Shown one piece after another: positions 23,910-33,915 of a stretch of 54,421 nt of DNA; the first letter of the stretch is position 1; every line of letters begins with the position of its first letter. Source of the DNA: Phycisphaerales bacterium. GTDB taxonomy: Bacteria > Planctomycetota > Phycisphaerae > Phycisphaerales > SM1A02. The notes under the pieces are model-generated. The model did no database searches. It was given only the letters and a program-made list of their open reading frames with translations, and had not been told where the DNA came from. Both the position numbers and the translations under genes were made by a program. The stretch lies in assembly GCA_022446885.1 (NCBI GenBank), contig JAKVBU010000025.1, positions 1 through 54,421 of the forward strand, written 5' to 3'.

Positions 23910-25361
23910 ATGCGACATCTGATACTGCTGCTCGTTTTCGCTCTGCCTTGCGCAGCGCAGGCGGATCCTGCCCAACAATTGCAGGAACAACTCAACTTGT
24001 TGTCCGAGATCAAGGGCGACGACTCGATGGAGTCCTGGAACGAGCTGGGCGAGGCGGCAATCGCACTCCCAGCCGTACCTGATGCCGCAGGCGATGCTGA
24101 CATTCGTGATATTCGCCCCGGCTCGCAGGGGTGGGATGCACTCATTGCTTGGGCCAGAGCCAACCCCGACGTGCAGGATGCCATCAAGATCACATCTGAG
24201 CGTCGCTTCCTCGGTTTGCCCTATGGCGAAGACGCCGTGCCGGAGGCATTTAGCGCGGGCGGCTTCTCGGTCACCCTGCCGGATCTGGAAACGTCAACTA
24301 CGCCGGTCTTCGGCTGGATCCGGCACCTGGAGAAGGTGGCGACTTGGGCCAAGGTGGAGGCATGGCGGCGGCTCGCTGAGGGCGATGCCGACGGCGCCAT
24401 CGACCTGATGGAAAAGGACGTCGGCATGCTCCGCAAGGCGGCTGACCGCGGATTTCTCGTTGAGAAGCACGCCGCGATCACCCTGCTGATTGACGCAGTA
24501 TTGAGCCTGCGCGAGATGATCTACCTGCATTTGGAAGACATCTCCGCCCAGCGGCTCAATGACTTCGCCGTGGGCCCAATCTCGAAGGTGCGGGCGGATC
24601 GCGATCGATTGCTGCTGCCCGAATTGGATCGTCATGTGCATCAGGCCCTCGTGGATGCCTCATTCGACCATGCAACCGGCAAGGTTGATCAGGCGGAGTT
24701 CCGTCGGCGTTTCACAAGGCTGTTGGGCGATGAATCACCCGTGGGCTATGCCGGCATCGATTCGCGCTGGCGCAATCTGGCCAGGTATCAGGCATCATTG
24801 GAAGCCTCTCGCGAGCAACTGGACAACCTCTACGACGATTGGTGGAGACGCTGGCGGGTACGAAACGGCACAGAGTTGGCCGCGATGATTCTGGCCGAAC
24901 CGCCTCACTCCGAACGCCTCAATGCCGTTCGATACGCAGGCGTCCTGTCGACGCTGGGAGACATGGATCAGCTTGTGATTGATCGAGACCGGTTGATCGC
25001 CGAACTCGACGCGACCAGCGTGGCGGCAGGCATCGCAGCCTATCGTCGGCATCGAGGCGCGTATCCGCAGTTCGCACGGATGGCCTATGGGATCAACATT
25101 CCCCGGCACAAGGACTTCGATCGATATAGCTCAGACAACCTGCCATTCCTCTACCGCGTTCCTGCTTCTGACTGGACTGTGAACGTTGGCACTGGGCAGG
25201 TGGTGGTTCCGGCAGGTACCGGCCTGCTGTACAGCCGTGGTCGTGACGGATTCGACAACTCCGGCGCTCGGCACAGCGTCGGTGGATTCGACGGGGATCT
25301 CATCATCTGGCCGCCAGTCTCTGCTCTGAAAGTGCAGGACATCGGCCCGGCGTCTAACTGA
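23910..25361 (+). CDS. Secreted protein of unknown function
   Basis: The ATG at 23910 follows GGAGG by about 6 nt and opens with a clear signal peptide (MRHLILLLVFALPCAAQAD), so it is preferred over earlier in-frame codons. The 483-residue protein is largely helical, with long amphipathic stretches (for example VATWAKVEAWRRLAEGDADGAIDLM), and ends in a Gly-rich part with LLYSRGRDGFDNSGARHS, a pattern like the C-terminal tail of planctomycete type-II-pseudopilin-like or type-G secreted proteins. I do not recognise a catalytic motif. It is followed 19 bp later by trxB. Confidence 0.75.
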   Translation: MRHLILLLVFALPCAAQADPAQQLQEQLNLLSEIKGDDSMESWNELGEAAIALPAVPDAAGDADIRDIRPGSQGWDALIAWARANPDVQDAIKITSERRFLGLPYGEDAVPEAFSAGGFSVTLPDLETSTTPVFGWIRHLEKVATWAKVEAWRRLAEGDADGAIDLMEKDVGMLRKAADRGFLVEKHAAITLLIDAVLSLREMIYLHLEDISAQRLNDFAVGPISKVRADRDRLLLPELDRHVHQALVDASFDHATGKVDQAEFRRRFTRLLGDESPVGYAGIDSRWRNLARYQASLEASREQLDNLYDDWWRRWRVRNGTELAAMILAEPPHSERLNAVRYAGVLSTLGDMDQLVIDRDRLIAELDATSVAAGIAAYRRHRGAYPQFARMAYGINIPRHKDFDRYSSDNLPFLYRVPASDWTVNVGTGQVVVPAGTGLLYSRGRDGFDNSGARHSVGGFDGDLIIWPPVSALKVQDIGPASN

Positions 25362-25380
25362 GCGGCTGATTCGGGAGAGC

Positions 25381-26352
25381 ATGACGATGGGCGTCGAACA
25401 GGTTGTGATCATCGGAAGTGGGCCCGCCGGTTGGACGGCAGCCATCTATGCGGCCCGGGCAGATCTCCAGCCGCTCTGTCTGGTGGGTGTGCCTCGGTCG
25501 AATCCGGCCCCGGTGCTTCCGGGCGGGCAATTGATGCTCACGACAGAGGTGGAGAATTACCCCGGCTTTCCTGAGGGTGTGACCGGCCCGGAGATGATGC
25601 AGGCATTCCAAAAGCAGGCCGAGCGATTCGGCACTCGCGTGAGGGGCGTGGATGTCGTTTCATGTGACTTCTCTCAGCGGCCCTTCAAACTCACCTGCAG
25701 CGATGGCGAGACAGTCGAGGCCGCCAGCGTCATCATCGCCACCGGAGCAACAGCCAACTGGTTGGGGCTCGAGAATGAACTTCGACTGGCCACCAGTGGT
25801 GGGGGCGTCAGTGCTTGTGCTGTGTGCGACGGCGCTCTGCCTATGTTCCGTGATCAGCCACTTGCCGTGGTCGGCGGCGGCGACAGCGCGATGGAAGAGG
25901 CTTCATACCTGACCAAGTTCGCTTCGACCGTGCACATCATTCATCGCCGCGACGCATTCCGCGCTTCACAGGTCATGCAGGCGCGGGTGCTCGATGCTGG
26001 CAATGCAACCGTGCACTGGAACAGCCAGGTTGTGGATGTGCTTGGTGACGAGCGGATCACCGGCGTGGCACTCGAAGACACCGTCACCGGAGAACAGTCA
26101 ACGCTCGATGTGGCAGGGATGTTTGTCGCCATCGGGCACACGCCGGCGACGGCATTTCTCGATGGATCGGGTGTAGCGCTTGATGAGGCCGGCTATGTAG
26201 TGCTTGAGGGCCAGTCGAGCAACACCAACATCGAAGGTGTTTTTGCGGCCGGAGACGTGGCAGACGCCACGTACAGGCAGGCGATTACGGCAGCTGGAAT
26301 GGGTTGCCGAGCGGCCTTGGACGCCGAGCGTTGGTTGGCTGAACAGGGCTGA
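25381..26352 (+). CDS. trxB: Thioredoxin reductase
   Basis: TrxB passes electrons from NADPH through FAD to thioredoxin. The 323-residue protein has the FAD-binding IIGSGPAGWTAAIYAARADL at the N-terminus, GGQLMLTTEVENYPGFPE, the redox pair C146/C149 in ACAVCDGA, the NADPH-binding VVGGGDSAMEEASYL, and the C-terminal FAD motif FAAGDVAD. Every landmark is intact. Its substrate thioredoxin is not encoded here, although a thioredoxin-like fusion lies 3.4 kb away on the other strand. Confidence 0.95.
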   Translation: MTMGVEQVVIIGSGPAGWTAAIYAARADLQPLCLVGVPRSNPAPVLPGGQLMLTTEVENYPGFPEGVTGPEMMQAFQKQAERFGTRVRGVDVVSCDFSQRPFKLTCSDGETVEAASVIIATGATANWLGLENELRLATSGGGVSACAVCDGALPMFRDQPLAVVGGGDSAMEEASYLTKFASTVHIIHRRDAFRASQVMQARVLDAGNATVHWNSQVVDVLGDERITGVALEDTVTGEQSTLDVAGMFVAIGHTPATAFLDGSGVALDEAGYVVLEGQSSNTNIEGVFAAGDVADATYRQAITAAGMGCRAALDAERWLAEQG

Positions 26353-26501
26353 GCCACCTCTGAGGGGGCAGCAGGTAGGTTTGAGGGGGTTCTCCCGGGT
26401 AGTTTTCACGGTTTGTAATTGCAGCGGGGACAAAGATCGCGCACATCGTGCGAGAGGTGGGGTCGGACGTCCGCCCAGTTGCGAACTTGAGGAGCGGGCA
26501 A

Positions 26502-26885
26502 ATGAATACATGGTTGAATCGAGGCATCGGGTGGGTTCGTGTCACCTGTTTGTCACTGGTACTGCTCAGTGGGTGCGGAGACAGTGGCCTCAGTAGCGAG
26601 CTCGACACGATGCAACGGGCGCTCTGGCAGGCCTCTGGTGCTGTGCGTGACGATCGCGGAGGCACCTTGCTGCACGCCATGGAGGCATTTGATCAGGCTG
26701 CCACACGGGCGCGGCCGCAGTTGGCGAAGGCAACCCCTGAAGAAGGCGGTCGATTCGAGACGCTCCATGAGGAGTTCGAGCTTTTGCTTGCCTCGCCAAA
26801 CGGCCGGGCCGTTGTCGGCACGATCACGACGGGGGCGAGCGCTCCGAAGTTCATCGACCTGCAGGCACGGTTGTTTACGCCCTGA
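26502..26885 (+). CDS. Small putative lipoprotein
   Basis: The frame starts earlier, but the ATG at 26502 has a GAGGAG Shine-Dalgarno and begins a signal sequence ending in the lipobox LLSGC. The mature part, about 100 residues, is helical and charged (LDTMQRALWQASGAVRDD, FETLHEEFELLLASPNG). I do not recognise a family. The 149 bp between trxB and this gene show no terminator, so read-through is possible. A short convergent gap of 42 bp separates it from the symporter gene. Confidence 0.65.
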   Translation: MNTWLNRGIGWVRVTCLSLVLLSGCGDSGLSSELDTMQRALWQASGAVRDDRGGTLLHAMEAFDQAATRARPQLAKATPEEGGRFETLHEEFELLLASPNGRAVVGTITTGASAPKFIDLQARLFTP

Positions 26886-26927
26886 GGCCAAGTGGCCTGC
26901 TTCAAGACAGTCCTGATCACCCGCCCC

Positions 26928-28253
26928 TCAATCAGGCGCTATTCGCGTCATGATCTTTGCACCTACGGCATCGCCCCAGACATTGACAGTCGTACGGCAC
27001 ATGTCGAGGATGCGATCGACGCCCAGGATGATGCCGATCGACCAAACGGGCAGGTCATTCTCACTTCCGGGCAGCGAGGCATTCACGGCCCCGATCACGA
27101 TCACCATGGTCACCAGGCCAGCTGAGGGAATGCCCGCGGCGCCAACTGCTGCGAGCGTGGCCGTGATGACCACGATGAACAACTGCCCCACACTCAAGTC
27201 GATGCCGAAGAGTTGGAACAGAAACACGACTGCGACAGCTTCGTAGAGGGCGGTGCCGTCCATGTTGACCGTGGAACCCAGCGGAAGTACGAAGTTGCTC
27301 GACTTCTTGGAGCACGCCCCTCTGGTCTCGGCAGTCTCGATTGTCACAGGGAGCGTGGCTGACGAAGAGTCCGTGCCGAAGGCCGTGAGCAGGGCTGGCT
27401 TCATTCGTCCCATGAAGTTGAAGGGCCGGGCGTCAGGCCCTCCGAGCAGTTTCAGGATGAGTGGCAACACAACTGCACCATGTATCAGCAGCCCGATGAT
27501 CACCACCGTCATGTAGCCCCCGATCGGTGCGAACAACTCCCCAAGGCCGATCTTGCCGACAGTCCACATGACGAGCAGGAACACGCCAATGGGTGTGAGC
27601 CAGATCACCCACGACACGAGAATCATGAGGGCCTCGAAGCCCGCATCAAAGAACTCGCGTGCGGCTCGAGTCTTCTCGCGGCCCGCCGCCAGCGCTATTC
27701 CGATTCCGAGTGAGAACACGATGATGCCCAGCGGCTGCCCGGCTGACATCTCCGAGAAGAGATTGGACGGAATCAACTGGTACAGAATGTTCGTCCATGT
27801 TCCGCCCATCGACTGCTCCGAGAGGCGGCTGCTCAAGGCGGTATCCGCGTCAAAGGTCGATTGCCCGGTCGCTTTGAGCTCAATGGCGGCCTCGGGGCTG
27901 ACAGCCGTGCCCGGCGAAATCGCCGTGACGAGCACCGTTCCAAGGACCACGGCAATCAGCATCGTGGCGAAGTAGTAGGCCAGCGTCGCTGACCCCAGTC
28001 GCCCGAGCTCTTTCGGGTCGCCGATACGCGAGACGCCCGCAATGACACTGAAGAGCACCAGTGGAATGACCAGCAGCTTGAGTGGCCTGATCAACACCAG
28101 ATCGCCTGCGACTTTCGACCAGTGGTCGCCGCCGATAGGAGCAGAGGGGTCGTGAAGCAGAAACTGTCCGAAAAGTGCGCCCGCGACCATGCCGATCACG
28201 ATCAGCGCTGTCAGTCGCCACCCCGGGCCATGGTCTGATGTGGTGTCCGTCAT
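26928..28253 (-). CDS. Dicarboxylate/amino acid:cation symporter (DAACS family)
   Basis: This 441-residue inner-membrane protein has the DAACS signatures: LKLLVIPLVLFSVIAGVSRI in TM2, the re-entrant loop AFGTDSSSATLPVTIETAE, and PLGSTVNMDGTALYEAVAVVF followed by the second re-entrant loop region. These bind substrate and Na+ in GltPh/GltP/DctA. Relatives move glutamate, aspartate or C4-dicarboxylates; the exact substrate cannot be told. The ATG at 28253 has TAGGGT 6 nt upstream. The gene ends convergently with the small lipoprotein gene. Confidence 0.92.
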   Translation of the reverse strand: MTDTTSDHGPGWRLTALIVIGMVAGALFGQFLLHDPSAPIGGDHWSKVAGDLVLIRPLKLLVIPLVLFSVIAGVSRIGDPKELGRLGSATLAYYFATMLIAVVLGTVLVTAISPGTAVSPEAAIELKATGQSTFDADTALSSRLSEQSMGGTWTNILYQLIPSNLFSEMSAGQPLGIIVFSLGIGIALAAGREKTRAAREFFDAGFEALMILVSWVIWLTPIGVFLLVMWTVGKIGLGELFAPIGGYMTVVIIGLLIHGAVVLPLILKLLGGPDARPFNFMGRMKPALLTAFGTDSSSATLPVTIETAETRGACSKKSSNFVLPLGSTVNMDGTALYEAVAVVFLFQLFGIDLSVGQLFIVVITATLAAVGAAGIPSAGLVTMVIVIGAVNASLPGSENDLPVWSIGIILGVDRILDMCRTTVNVWGDAVGAKIMTRIAPD

Positions 28254-28259
28254 GCGGGC

Positions 28260-28265
28260 ACCCTA
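28260..28265 (-). promoter_or_regulatory. -10-like TAGGGT, DAACS symporter
   Basis: TAGGGT is 6 nt before the ATG at 28253, within the 22-bp gap after aspS. Confidence 0.4.
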
Positions 28266-28275
28266 GCGAACGAGC

Positions 28276-30057
28276 CTATTCGGCCGCCACTTCTTCCTGC
28301 ACCGTGATGCCCAACTCGTCCAGTTGCTCCTGATCGATGGGCCCAGGCGCTTCAGTCATGAGATCGCCGCCACTCTGCGTCTTGGGGAACGCGATGACGT
28401 CACGGATGTTGTCAGTGCCCGTCAGGAGCATCACGAGGCGGTCGAGCCCGAAGGCGATGCCTCCGTGGGGCGGCGCTCCGTGCTTGAGCGCCTCCAGCAG
28501 GAAGCCGAACTTCTCGCGAGTTTCATCTTCGGTGAGGCCCAGAACGTTGAACACTCGCTGCTGCAGGGCCGAGTCGTGGATACGAATCGAGCCACCACCG
28601 ATCTCGCTGCCGTTGAGGACGAGGTCGTACCCGGCCGAGAGCACGCTGCCTGGGTCAGACTCGAGGCGTTCGATGTCCTCGGGGCGAGGCGCGGTGAAGG
28701 GGTGATGCTCACTCACCCACCGTTGGCGATCTTCAACCCAGCGGAACATGGGGAAGTCCACAACCCAGCAGGCCCGCCAGGCGCCCTTCATCAGGCTCAT
28801 CAACTTCGCTGCTCGAAGCCGGACCTGACCCAGTGAGGTGACAACCGTCTCCCATCGATCTGCACCGAAAACGACGAGGTCGCCAGGCTCGATGTCCATG
28901 GCGTCTACGAGTTCATCCGCGATGGGGCCGAGGAACTTCGCGACGCCACCTTCGGGCCCGTCCTCCGTCCAACGGGTCCATGGCAGGCCGCCAGCGCCGT
29001 GCGTCTTTGCGGCTTCCTCCAGCATGTCGATCTTTTTGCGGGTGAATCGCTCGGACGCCCCCGGTAGACGAATGGCCCGCACCGTGCCGTCTTCGTGCTC
29101 AAACACCGAGGTGAACACCTTGAAGTCGGTCTTCTTCGCGAGCTCCGAGATGTCGTGAATCTTTAGGTCGAATCGCAGGTCCGGTCGATCGCAACCCCAT
29201 GTGTCCATGGCTTCACGCCACGGAATCTGAGGGATCACGCCCAGCTCCATGTCCTTGAGGTCTTTGCAGATTCGACGCAGGTAAGCCGTCATGATCTTGA
29301 TCACTTCGTCCTGATCCGTGAAGGACAGTTCGAGGTCGATTTGCGTGAACTCAGCCTGGCGATCGGCGCGGGGGTCTTCGTCTCGGAGGCACTTGCAGAT
29401 CTGCATGTAGCGATCGCAGCCGGCCACCATCAGGATCTGCTTGAAGATCTGCGGGCTCTGGGGCAGCGCATACCAGCGGCCGGGATAGATGCGGGAGGGC
29501 ACCACGAAGTCTCGTGCCCCTTCCGGTGTGCTGCGAATGAGCAGTGGGGTTTCGACCTCGAGGAACCCGAAGCGATGGAAGAACTCGCGGGTTGTCTTTG
29601 CCAGATCGTGACGCATCTGCAGGCGGGCCTGCATTGACGGTCTTCGGAGGTCGATCTGACGGTGTCGCAGACGAACCTCTTCGGACATGTTCTCGGCCTC
29701 GTGTTCATCGGGCTGGATCGGAAGATCCTGCGCCCGGGAGTAGACCTCAAGTGCAGTCACGACGACTTCAATGTGGCCGGTCGGGATGCGAGGGTTCTCC
29801 CGCCCATCGCGGCGGCGAACTACCCCCGTGATGCCGATGACGTCTTCACGCCGCAGGCCTCGGGCGGCCTCCATGATGTCGTCGCTGACGTCTTCCTGAT
29901 CGAAGACGAGTTGGGTCAGGCCGCCGCGATCTCGCAGATCGACGAACACCAGCCCCTTGCCCTGATCTCGGATGGTGTTGACCCAGCCTCCCAGCGAGAC
30001 GGACTGAGCTTCTTCGGTGGCGCGGAGTGCACCGCAGTTGTGCGTTCTCTTGATCAT
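28276..30057 (-). CDS. aspS: Aspartyl-tRNA synthetase, bacterial type
   Basis: AspS charges tRNA-Asp, and tRNA-Asn where it is non-discriminating. The 593-residue enzyme has the OB-fold anticodon domain ([19 protein letters not shown]), then [14 protein letters not shown], motif 2 [19 protein letters not shown], a GAD insertion domain (including [12 protein letters not shown]) and motif 3 [12 protein letters not shown]. The start is supported by a purine-rich GGGAGCAG just upstream, with TACAAT further out, so this gene looks leadered. I cannot tell discriminating from non-discriminating type. Confidence 0.95.
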   Translation of the reverse strand: MIKRTHNCGALRATEEAQSVSLGGWVNTIRDQGKGLVFVDLRDRGGLTQLVFDQEDVSDDIMEAARGLRREDVIGITGVVRRRDGRENPRIPTGHIEVVVTALEVYSRAQDLPIQPDEHEAENMSEEVRLRHRQIDLRRPSMQARLQMRHDLAKTTREFFHRFGFLEVETPLLIRSTPEGARDFVVPSRIYPGRWYALPQSPQIFKQILMVAGCDRYMQICKCLRDEDPRADRQAEFTQIDLELSFTDQDEVIKIMTAYLRRICKDLKDMELGVIPQIPWREAMDTWGCDRPDLRFDLKIHDISELAKKTDFKVFTSVFEHEDGTVRAIRLPGASERFTRKKIDMLEEAAKTHGAGGLPWTRWTEDGPEGGVAKFLGPIADELVDAMDIEPGDLVVFGADRWETVVTSLGQVRLRAAKLMSLMKGAWRACWVVDFPMFRWVEDRQRWVSEHHPFTAPRPEDIERLESDPGSVLSAGYDLVLNGSEIGGGSIRIHDSALQQRVFNVLGLTEDETREKFGFLLEALKHGAPPHGGIAFGLDRLVMLLTGTDNIRDVIAFPKTQSGGDLMTEAPGPIDQEQLDELGITVQEEVAAE

Positions 30058-30126
30058 GTCTGCTCCCAGATGCCCCGAAGCCCTGCATTGTACTCAACCC
30101 GCCAGCGGCAGGTCAGGCCCCGAGAG

Positions 30127-30132
30127 TACCAT
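30127..30132 (+). promoter_or_regulatory. -10-like TACCAT, lpxB
   Basis: TACCAT is 8 nt before the lpxB ATG at 30141 and no Shine-Dalgarno intervenes. Confidence 0.4.
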
Positions 30133-30140
30133 CCGGCCCG

Positions 30141-31322
30141 ATGGCGGATCAGACCTCAGATAGACAGTCGAGTGGGGCGGTGCTCTTTACCGCATTCGAG
30201 CCCAGCGGTGATGCGTTGGCGGCTCCGGTCATCGAGGCGCTCGTGGCAGCTCGACCTGACCTCAAGATCTATGCATGGGGCGGCCCCGCCATGGAGGCGG
30301 CCGGGGCGACGCTGGTCGGCGAAACTGCGGAAGATGGTGCGATGGGGCTGGGGGCCATCGCCCACGCCCGGCACGTGGCCCGCACGATCAAGTCGATCAA
30401 GCAGTGGATGTCCACCTGCCGAGTGGTGTTGCACGTGCCGGTGGACTCGCCTGCCGCGAACTTTCCCATCTGCAAGCACTCCAGAGCCATCGGTGCCCGG
30501 ATCGTCCATCTGGCTGCGCCTCAACTGTGGGCTTGGGGTGAGCGGCGGATCAAGAAGCTGCGTCGGCTCACCGACCACGTGCTGTGTCTGCTGCCCTTCG
30601 AACCTCAGTGGTTTGGAGAGCGGGGGGTCAAAGGCACCTTTGTCGGACACCCAGCGGTGAACCGCGAGTTGGATCCCGCTGCGCTCAAGGAGGCTGCGGC
30701 GTCGCTGGCCCCAGGGGCACCGCGGATCCTGTTGTTGCCCGGCTCACGCACACAGGAGATTCGCCGCAATCTCCCGCTCATGTTGCGCGTGTGGGACAGC
30801 CTGCGTGAGCGACACGGGCGGGCCGTGGCCATTCTCGTGGCCGCCACGCCTCAGGTGGCGAGCCACATGCGGAGCCTCGATCTTCCATCCAATACACGCG
30901 TCTTGAGCGGTCGGCTCGATGAAGCCATCGCGTGGGCCGACGTGGCGCTCGCTTGTTCAGGCACGGTCACCCTCAATCTGCTGAGGCAGTGCTGCCCCAT
31001 GGTGGGCGTGTACAAGACCTCTCGTCTGTCATGTATCGGGGCGAGATTCGTGCTGAAGACGCGCGACAGGCTCCTGCCCAACATCATCGCCGGAGAGCGC
31101 ATCGTGCCCGAGCGAGTGCCTTGGTGCGGTGGGGCGGAGCCGCTTGTGAAAGACCTCCTGCATCTTCTGGAAGACTCACGGCGGCTCGAAGCGCAACGAT
31201 CGGCGCTCCGGTCTGCCTTGGCGAAGTTCAAAGGGCCGCGATTCGCACCCGCGTGTCTGAAGGCGATCTTGTCGACACTCAGCCCCGCCGCTCAGCGCGG
31301 AGACGATCAGTGCACGCCGTAG
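30141..31322 (+). CDS. lpxB: Lipid-A-disaccharide synthase
   Basis: LpxB joins UDP-diacylglucosamine and lipid X in the Raetz pathway at the inner membrane. The 393-residue product begins with the family motif TAFEPSGDALAAPVIEAL and continues with YAWGGPAMEAAG, HLAAPQLWAWGERRIKKL, FVGHPAVNREL, LLLPGSRTQEIRRNLPLML and the donor-site CSGTVTLNLL. The usual E of the GE-x-SGD motif is kept and the order is canonical. It supports a lipid-A-containing outer membrane. Other lpx genes are not in the window. It overlaps the convergent 31307 gene by 16 bases. Confidence 0.92.
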   Translation: MADQTSDRQSSGAVLFTAFEPSGDALAAPVIEALVAARPDLKIYAWGGPAMEAAGATLVGETAEDGAMGLGAIAHARHVARTIKSIKQWMSTCRVVLHVPVDSPAANFPICKHSRAIGARIVHLAAPQLWAWGERRIKKLRRLTDHVLCLLPFEPQWFGERGVKGTFVGHPAVNRELDPAALKEAAASLAPGAPRILLLPGSRTQEIRRNLPLMLRVWDSLRERHGRAVAILVAATPQVASHMRSLDLPSNTRVLSGRLDEAIAWADVALACSGTVTLNLLRQCCPMVGVYKTSRLSCIGARFVLKTRDRLLPNIIAGERIVPERVPWCGGAEPLVKDLLHLLEDSRRLEAQRSALRSALAKFKGPRFAPACLKAILSTLSPAAQRGDDQCTP

Positions 31323-31963
31323 AGCGACAGGCTGCAGACCGTGTTCCCCAGTCGATCGAGCAGGGGAACTCTGCGACGCCATGGCGCCGAGATGGGCAGC
31401 CCTCGCTCAAGGCACCGATCCTGCCAGATGCCCAGATCGTGCTCGACGACTTCATCCGATGCCGCAAAGAGCACGATGAGAAGGCCCCCATGGCGAATGC
31501 CCTCATCGCCAGCCAGTTTGGACACATCACGACTGATTGTTGAGAGCAACTCGCTCGACCAAGCCGCGTTCGCGCCGGTCTCGCCGAACTGTGACAGCGT
31601 CTTGACCTCCAGCCAATAGGCCTCGTCGAGGGGGACTGCCATAGGGTCGTCGAACAATGTCTCAGCGACATCGGGTTCACGCAGGGGCAGGTGATCCGGC
31701 GTCAGGACCAAGTCGCATCGGCGCCCCTCGGCCCGATTACGGCGGCTTCGGGCGCCAGGGTAGCGCACTTCACGATGCACGCCCAGCCCATGATCGCTGA
31801 GTACGCGGGCCAGATGCGGGTGCAGATCTACCTCATCAAGACTGTCGATGCCCTGCACAGCCTGCTCTCGGGCGAGATCAGACTCAAGTGCGCCCAAGCC
31901 CTGCGCCATCGCATCAGCGATGTCGGCGCCGGACCACACGTGCATGGCATCAGGGGCGCTCAC
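31307..31963 (-). CDS. Hypothetical protein, possible PD-(D/E)XK nuclease-like fold
   Basis: The GTG at 31963 starts a 218-residue product. The centre reads RRCDLVLTPDHLP, then about 30 residues later EAYWLEVKTLSQFGE, followed by a helix and a final strand/helix (GGLLIVLFAASDEVVEHD). D then E-x-K at this distance, on two strands, is the minimal PD-(D/E)XK pattern, and the preceding VHREVRYPGARSR strand fits too. Only fold-level resemblance is visible; substrate and activity are unknown. It sits between lpxB (convergent) and the AGCS symporter upstream on the same strand. Confidence 0.6.
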   Translation of the reverse strand: MSAPDAMHVWSGADIADAMAQGLGALESDLAREQAVQGIDSLDEVDLHPHLARVLSDHGLGVHREVRYPGARSRRNRAEGRRCDLVLTPDHLPLREPDVAETLFDDPMAVPLDEAYWLEVKTLSQFGETGANAAWSSELLSTISRDVSKLAGDEGIRHGGLLIVLFAASDEVVEHDLGIWQDRCLERGLPISAPWRRRVPLLDRLGNTVCSLSLYGVH

Positions 31964-31968
31964 GCGGG

Positions 31969-33897
31969 TCAGTTCCCCTTGGCCGTGGATCCGGAGTCGC
32001 CCTTCGTGGGCCGGATCTCACCAGACTTCACTCGGGCGAAGTACCCGTGCCATGACTTCATCGCCAAGGCGCCGAAGATCACCATGATCGGGATGTTGAC
32101 CCAGAGCATGACGCCGGTACCCAGATCGGTGAGGTTGCCCAGCTCCTTGGTCGTCTCGACGATGTCCGTCGTCGCGACAACAATCAGGGCGCAGTAGATG
32201 ATCTTGTACAGCGGCACAGCCCACTGTCCGAACAGGTAGACGATGCCCTGCTCGCCGTAGTACGACCAACTGATCATGGTGCTGATGGCAAAGAGCCAGG
32301 CGGCGATCATGATCATCCACGTGCCCCAGCCCGGCAGCGACCGGTTGATCGCGTAGGCCGTGAATGTGGCGCCGATGTAGTCCTTGTAGATGGCGCCCGA
32401 TACAAGATGCGGGCGTGCATTGGCTTCAGGCAGCCCGGCCCACTGTGTTGCGCTTGATGATCCCACAGGAATCACACTCCAGCGGATGTAGGGCGACTGG
32501 GCCGCCTCCTCCGGCACGACGACTGTGCCGGTGAATTGCGCCCGTGTTGAAGCGGTCTCCTTGTTGGCTTCGGTGCCGCCGTCGGCTACCACGTAGACAT
32601 TGGTGCCATGGCGCCAGCCTCCGCCGCCCAGATCAAGATTGCCTGCGGACTCGATCCGATCCGGCAGGGGCGTGCGCCCTGCGACATAGAACGTGTCGTC
32701 ATTGCGCCATGGATCTCCCGTGACAGGTTGCGTGTGCGTATCGAGATTGTCCTTGTGTCGATACTCATGCGGCTCACCAAACACCCAGACCGGATTGATC
32801 TTGCCGTCTTCCTCTGCGACGTGGATGAGCTCAACCTGTGGGATCGGGTCGAACATGGCATCTGCGCCATGGCCGTCACCGCCGCGATCCAGTGATCCGG
32901 TTGACAGCATGACCAGAGCCGTGAGCGTGCAGACCACCAGTGTGTCGATGAATGGCTCCAGCCCGGCCACAGTGGCCTCGGAGATGGGCTCCTTGGTCTG
33001 CGCAGCCGAGTGGGCGATGGGGGATGACCCCTGCCCGGCCTCGCTGGAGAAGAGCGCTCGCTTCATGCCCCACAGGAATGCCGTTCCGAAGGCGCCACCT
33101 ACGAATGCGCCACCGGCCTCAGAGGGCGCGAATGCCGATGAGAAGATCGAGCCGAAGATGCCCGGGATCTCGCCGATGTTCATGATGATCACGATCAGCC
33201 CTGTGATCACGTACATCACGCACATCACCGGCACCAGCACGCTGGCTACCGAGCCGATTCGCTTGATGCCGCCGATGATCACCAGCCCCACGATGAAGGC
33301 GAGGATGAAGCCCACGAGGTACTTGGGCATTTCACCCGCAGTGGCCTCCGAAGTGATGTCACCCACGTTCCACGCCTGGAACATGTTGCCGCCGGTGACG
33401 GCGGAAATCAGCAGTGTGATGCAGAACAGCCCGCCGATGAAGGCGCCCAAGGGCCCGAGCCCCCAACGCTCAAAGCCCTTGCGGGCGACGTGCATCGGCC
33501 CGCCATGGGGGTTGTTCGGATCGGACGTGTCGCGAAAGAGCATCGACTGAGCGACTTCGGTTGACTTGAGGGCCATGCCCGCGAGCCCGACAATCCACAT
33601 CCAGAAGACCGCTCCGGGGCCACCGATCGCGATAGCGATGGCGACGCCGCCGATGTTGCCAAGGCCCACGGTGGCTGATAGCGCCGCTGAGAGCGCTTGG
33701 AAGTGACTGATGGCGCCCGGGTCGTCTGGATCGTCGTACTTGCCGGCTGTGACCGCCACGCCGTGCGTGAGATTGCGGTACTGACAGATGCCCGACCAGA
33801 GTGTGAAGAGCGCCCCCACGGCCAGCACCGCGTACAGGACCCAGTCGGCCCAGATGACACCGTTGATTGACTCGACGAAGTTGTTGAAGGCTTCCAT
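31969..33897 (-). CDS. Sodium:alanine symporter family protein (AGCS) with large insert
   Basis: The 642-residue protein shows AGCS hallmarks: ALSATVGLGNIGGVAIAIAIGGPGAVFWMW for Na+ and substrate binding, GGPMHVARKG, and SSEAGQGSSPIAHSAA. Relatives import alanine or glycine with Na+. Typical members are about 450-550 aa; here residues 335-507 form a polar, membrane-free insert rich in Asp, Gly and Thr before the last group of helices. The downstream helices (WGTWMIMIAAWLFAISTMISWSYYGEQG) are normal. It starts 18 bp after the NSS symporter stop, so the two are likely co-transcribed. Confidence 0.9.
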   Translation of the reverse strand: MEAFNNFVESINGVIWADWVLYAVLAVGALFTLWSGICQYRNLTHGVAVTAGKYDDPDDPGAISHFQALSAALSATVGLGNIGGVAIAIAIGGPGAVFWMWIVGLAGMALKSTEVAQSMLFRDTSDPNNPHGGPMHVARKGFERWGLGPLGAFIGGLFCITLLISAVTGGNMFQAWNVGDITSEATAGEMPKYLVGFILAFIVGLVIIGGIKRIGSVASVLVPVMCVMYVITGLIVIIMNIGEIPGIFGSIFSSAFAPSEAGGAFVGGAFGTAFLWGMKRALFSSEAGQGSSPIAHSAAQTKEPISEATVAGLEPFIDTLVVCTLTALVMLSTGSLDRGGDGHGADAMFDPIPQVELIHVAEEDGKINPVWVFGEPHEYRHKDNLDTHTQPVTGDPWRNDDTFYVAGRTPLPDRIESAGNLDLGGGGWRHGTNVYVVADGGTEANKETASTRAQFTGTVVVPEEAAQSPYIRWSVIPVGSSSATQWAGLPEANARPHLVSGAIYKDYIGATFTAYAINRSLPGWGTWMIMIAAWLFAISTMISWSYYGEQGIVYLFGQWAVPLYKIIYCALIVVATTDIVETTKELGNLTDLGTGVMLWVNIPIMVIFGALAMKSWHGYFARVKSGEIRPTKGDSGSTAKGN

Positions 33898-33915
33898 GAG
33901 GGGGCGGTGGTCCGT

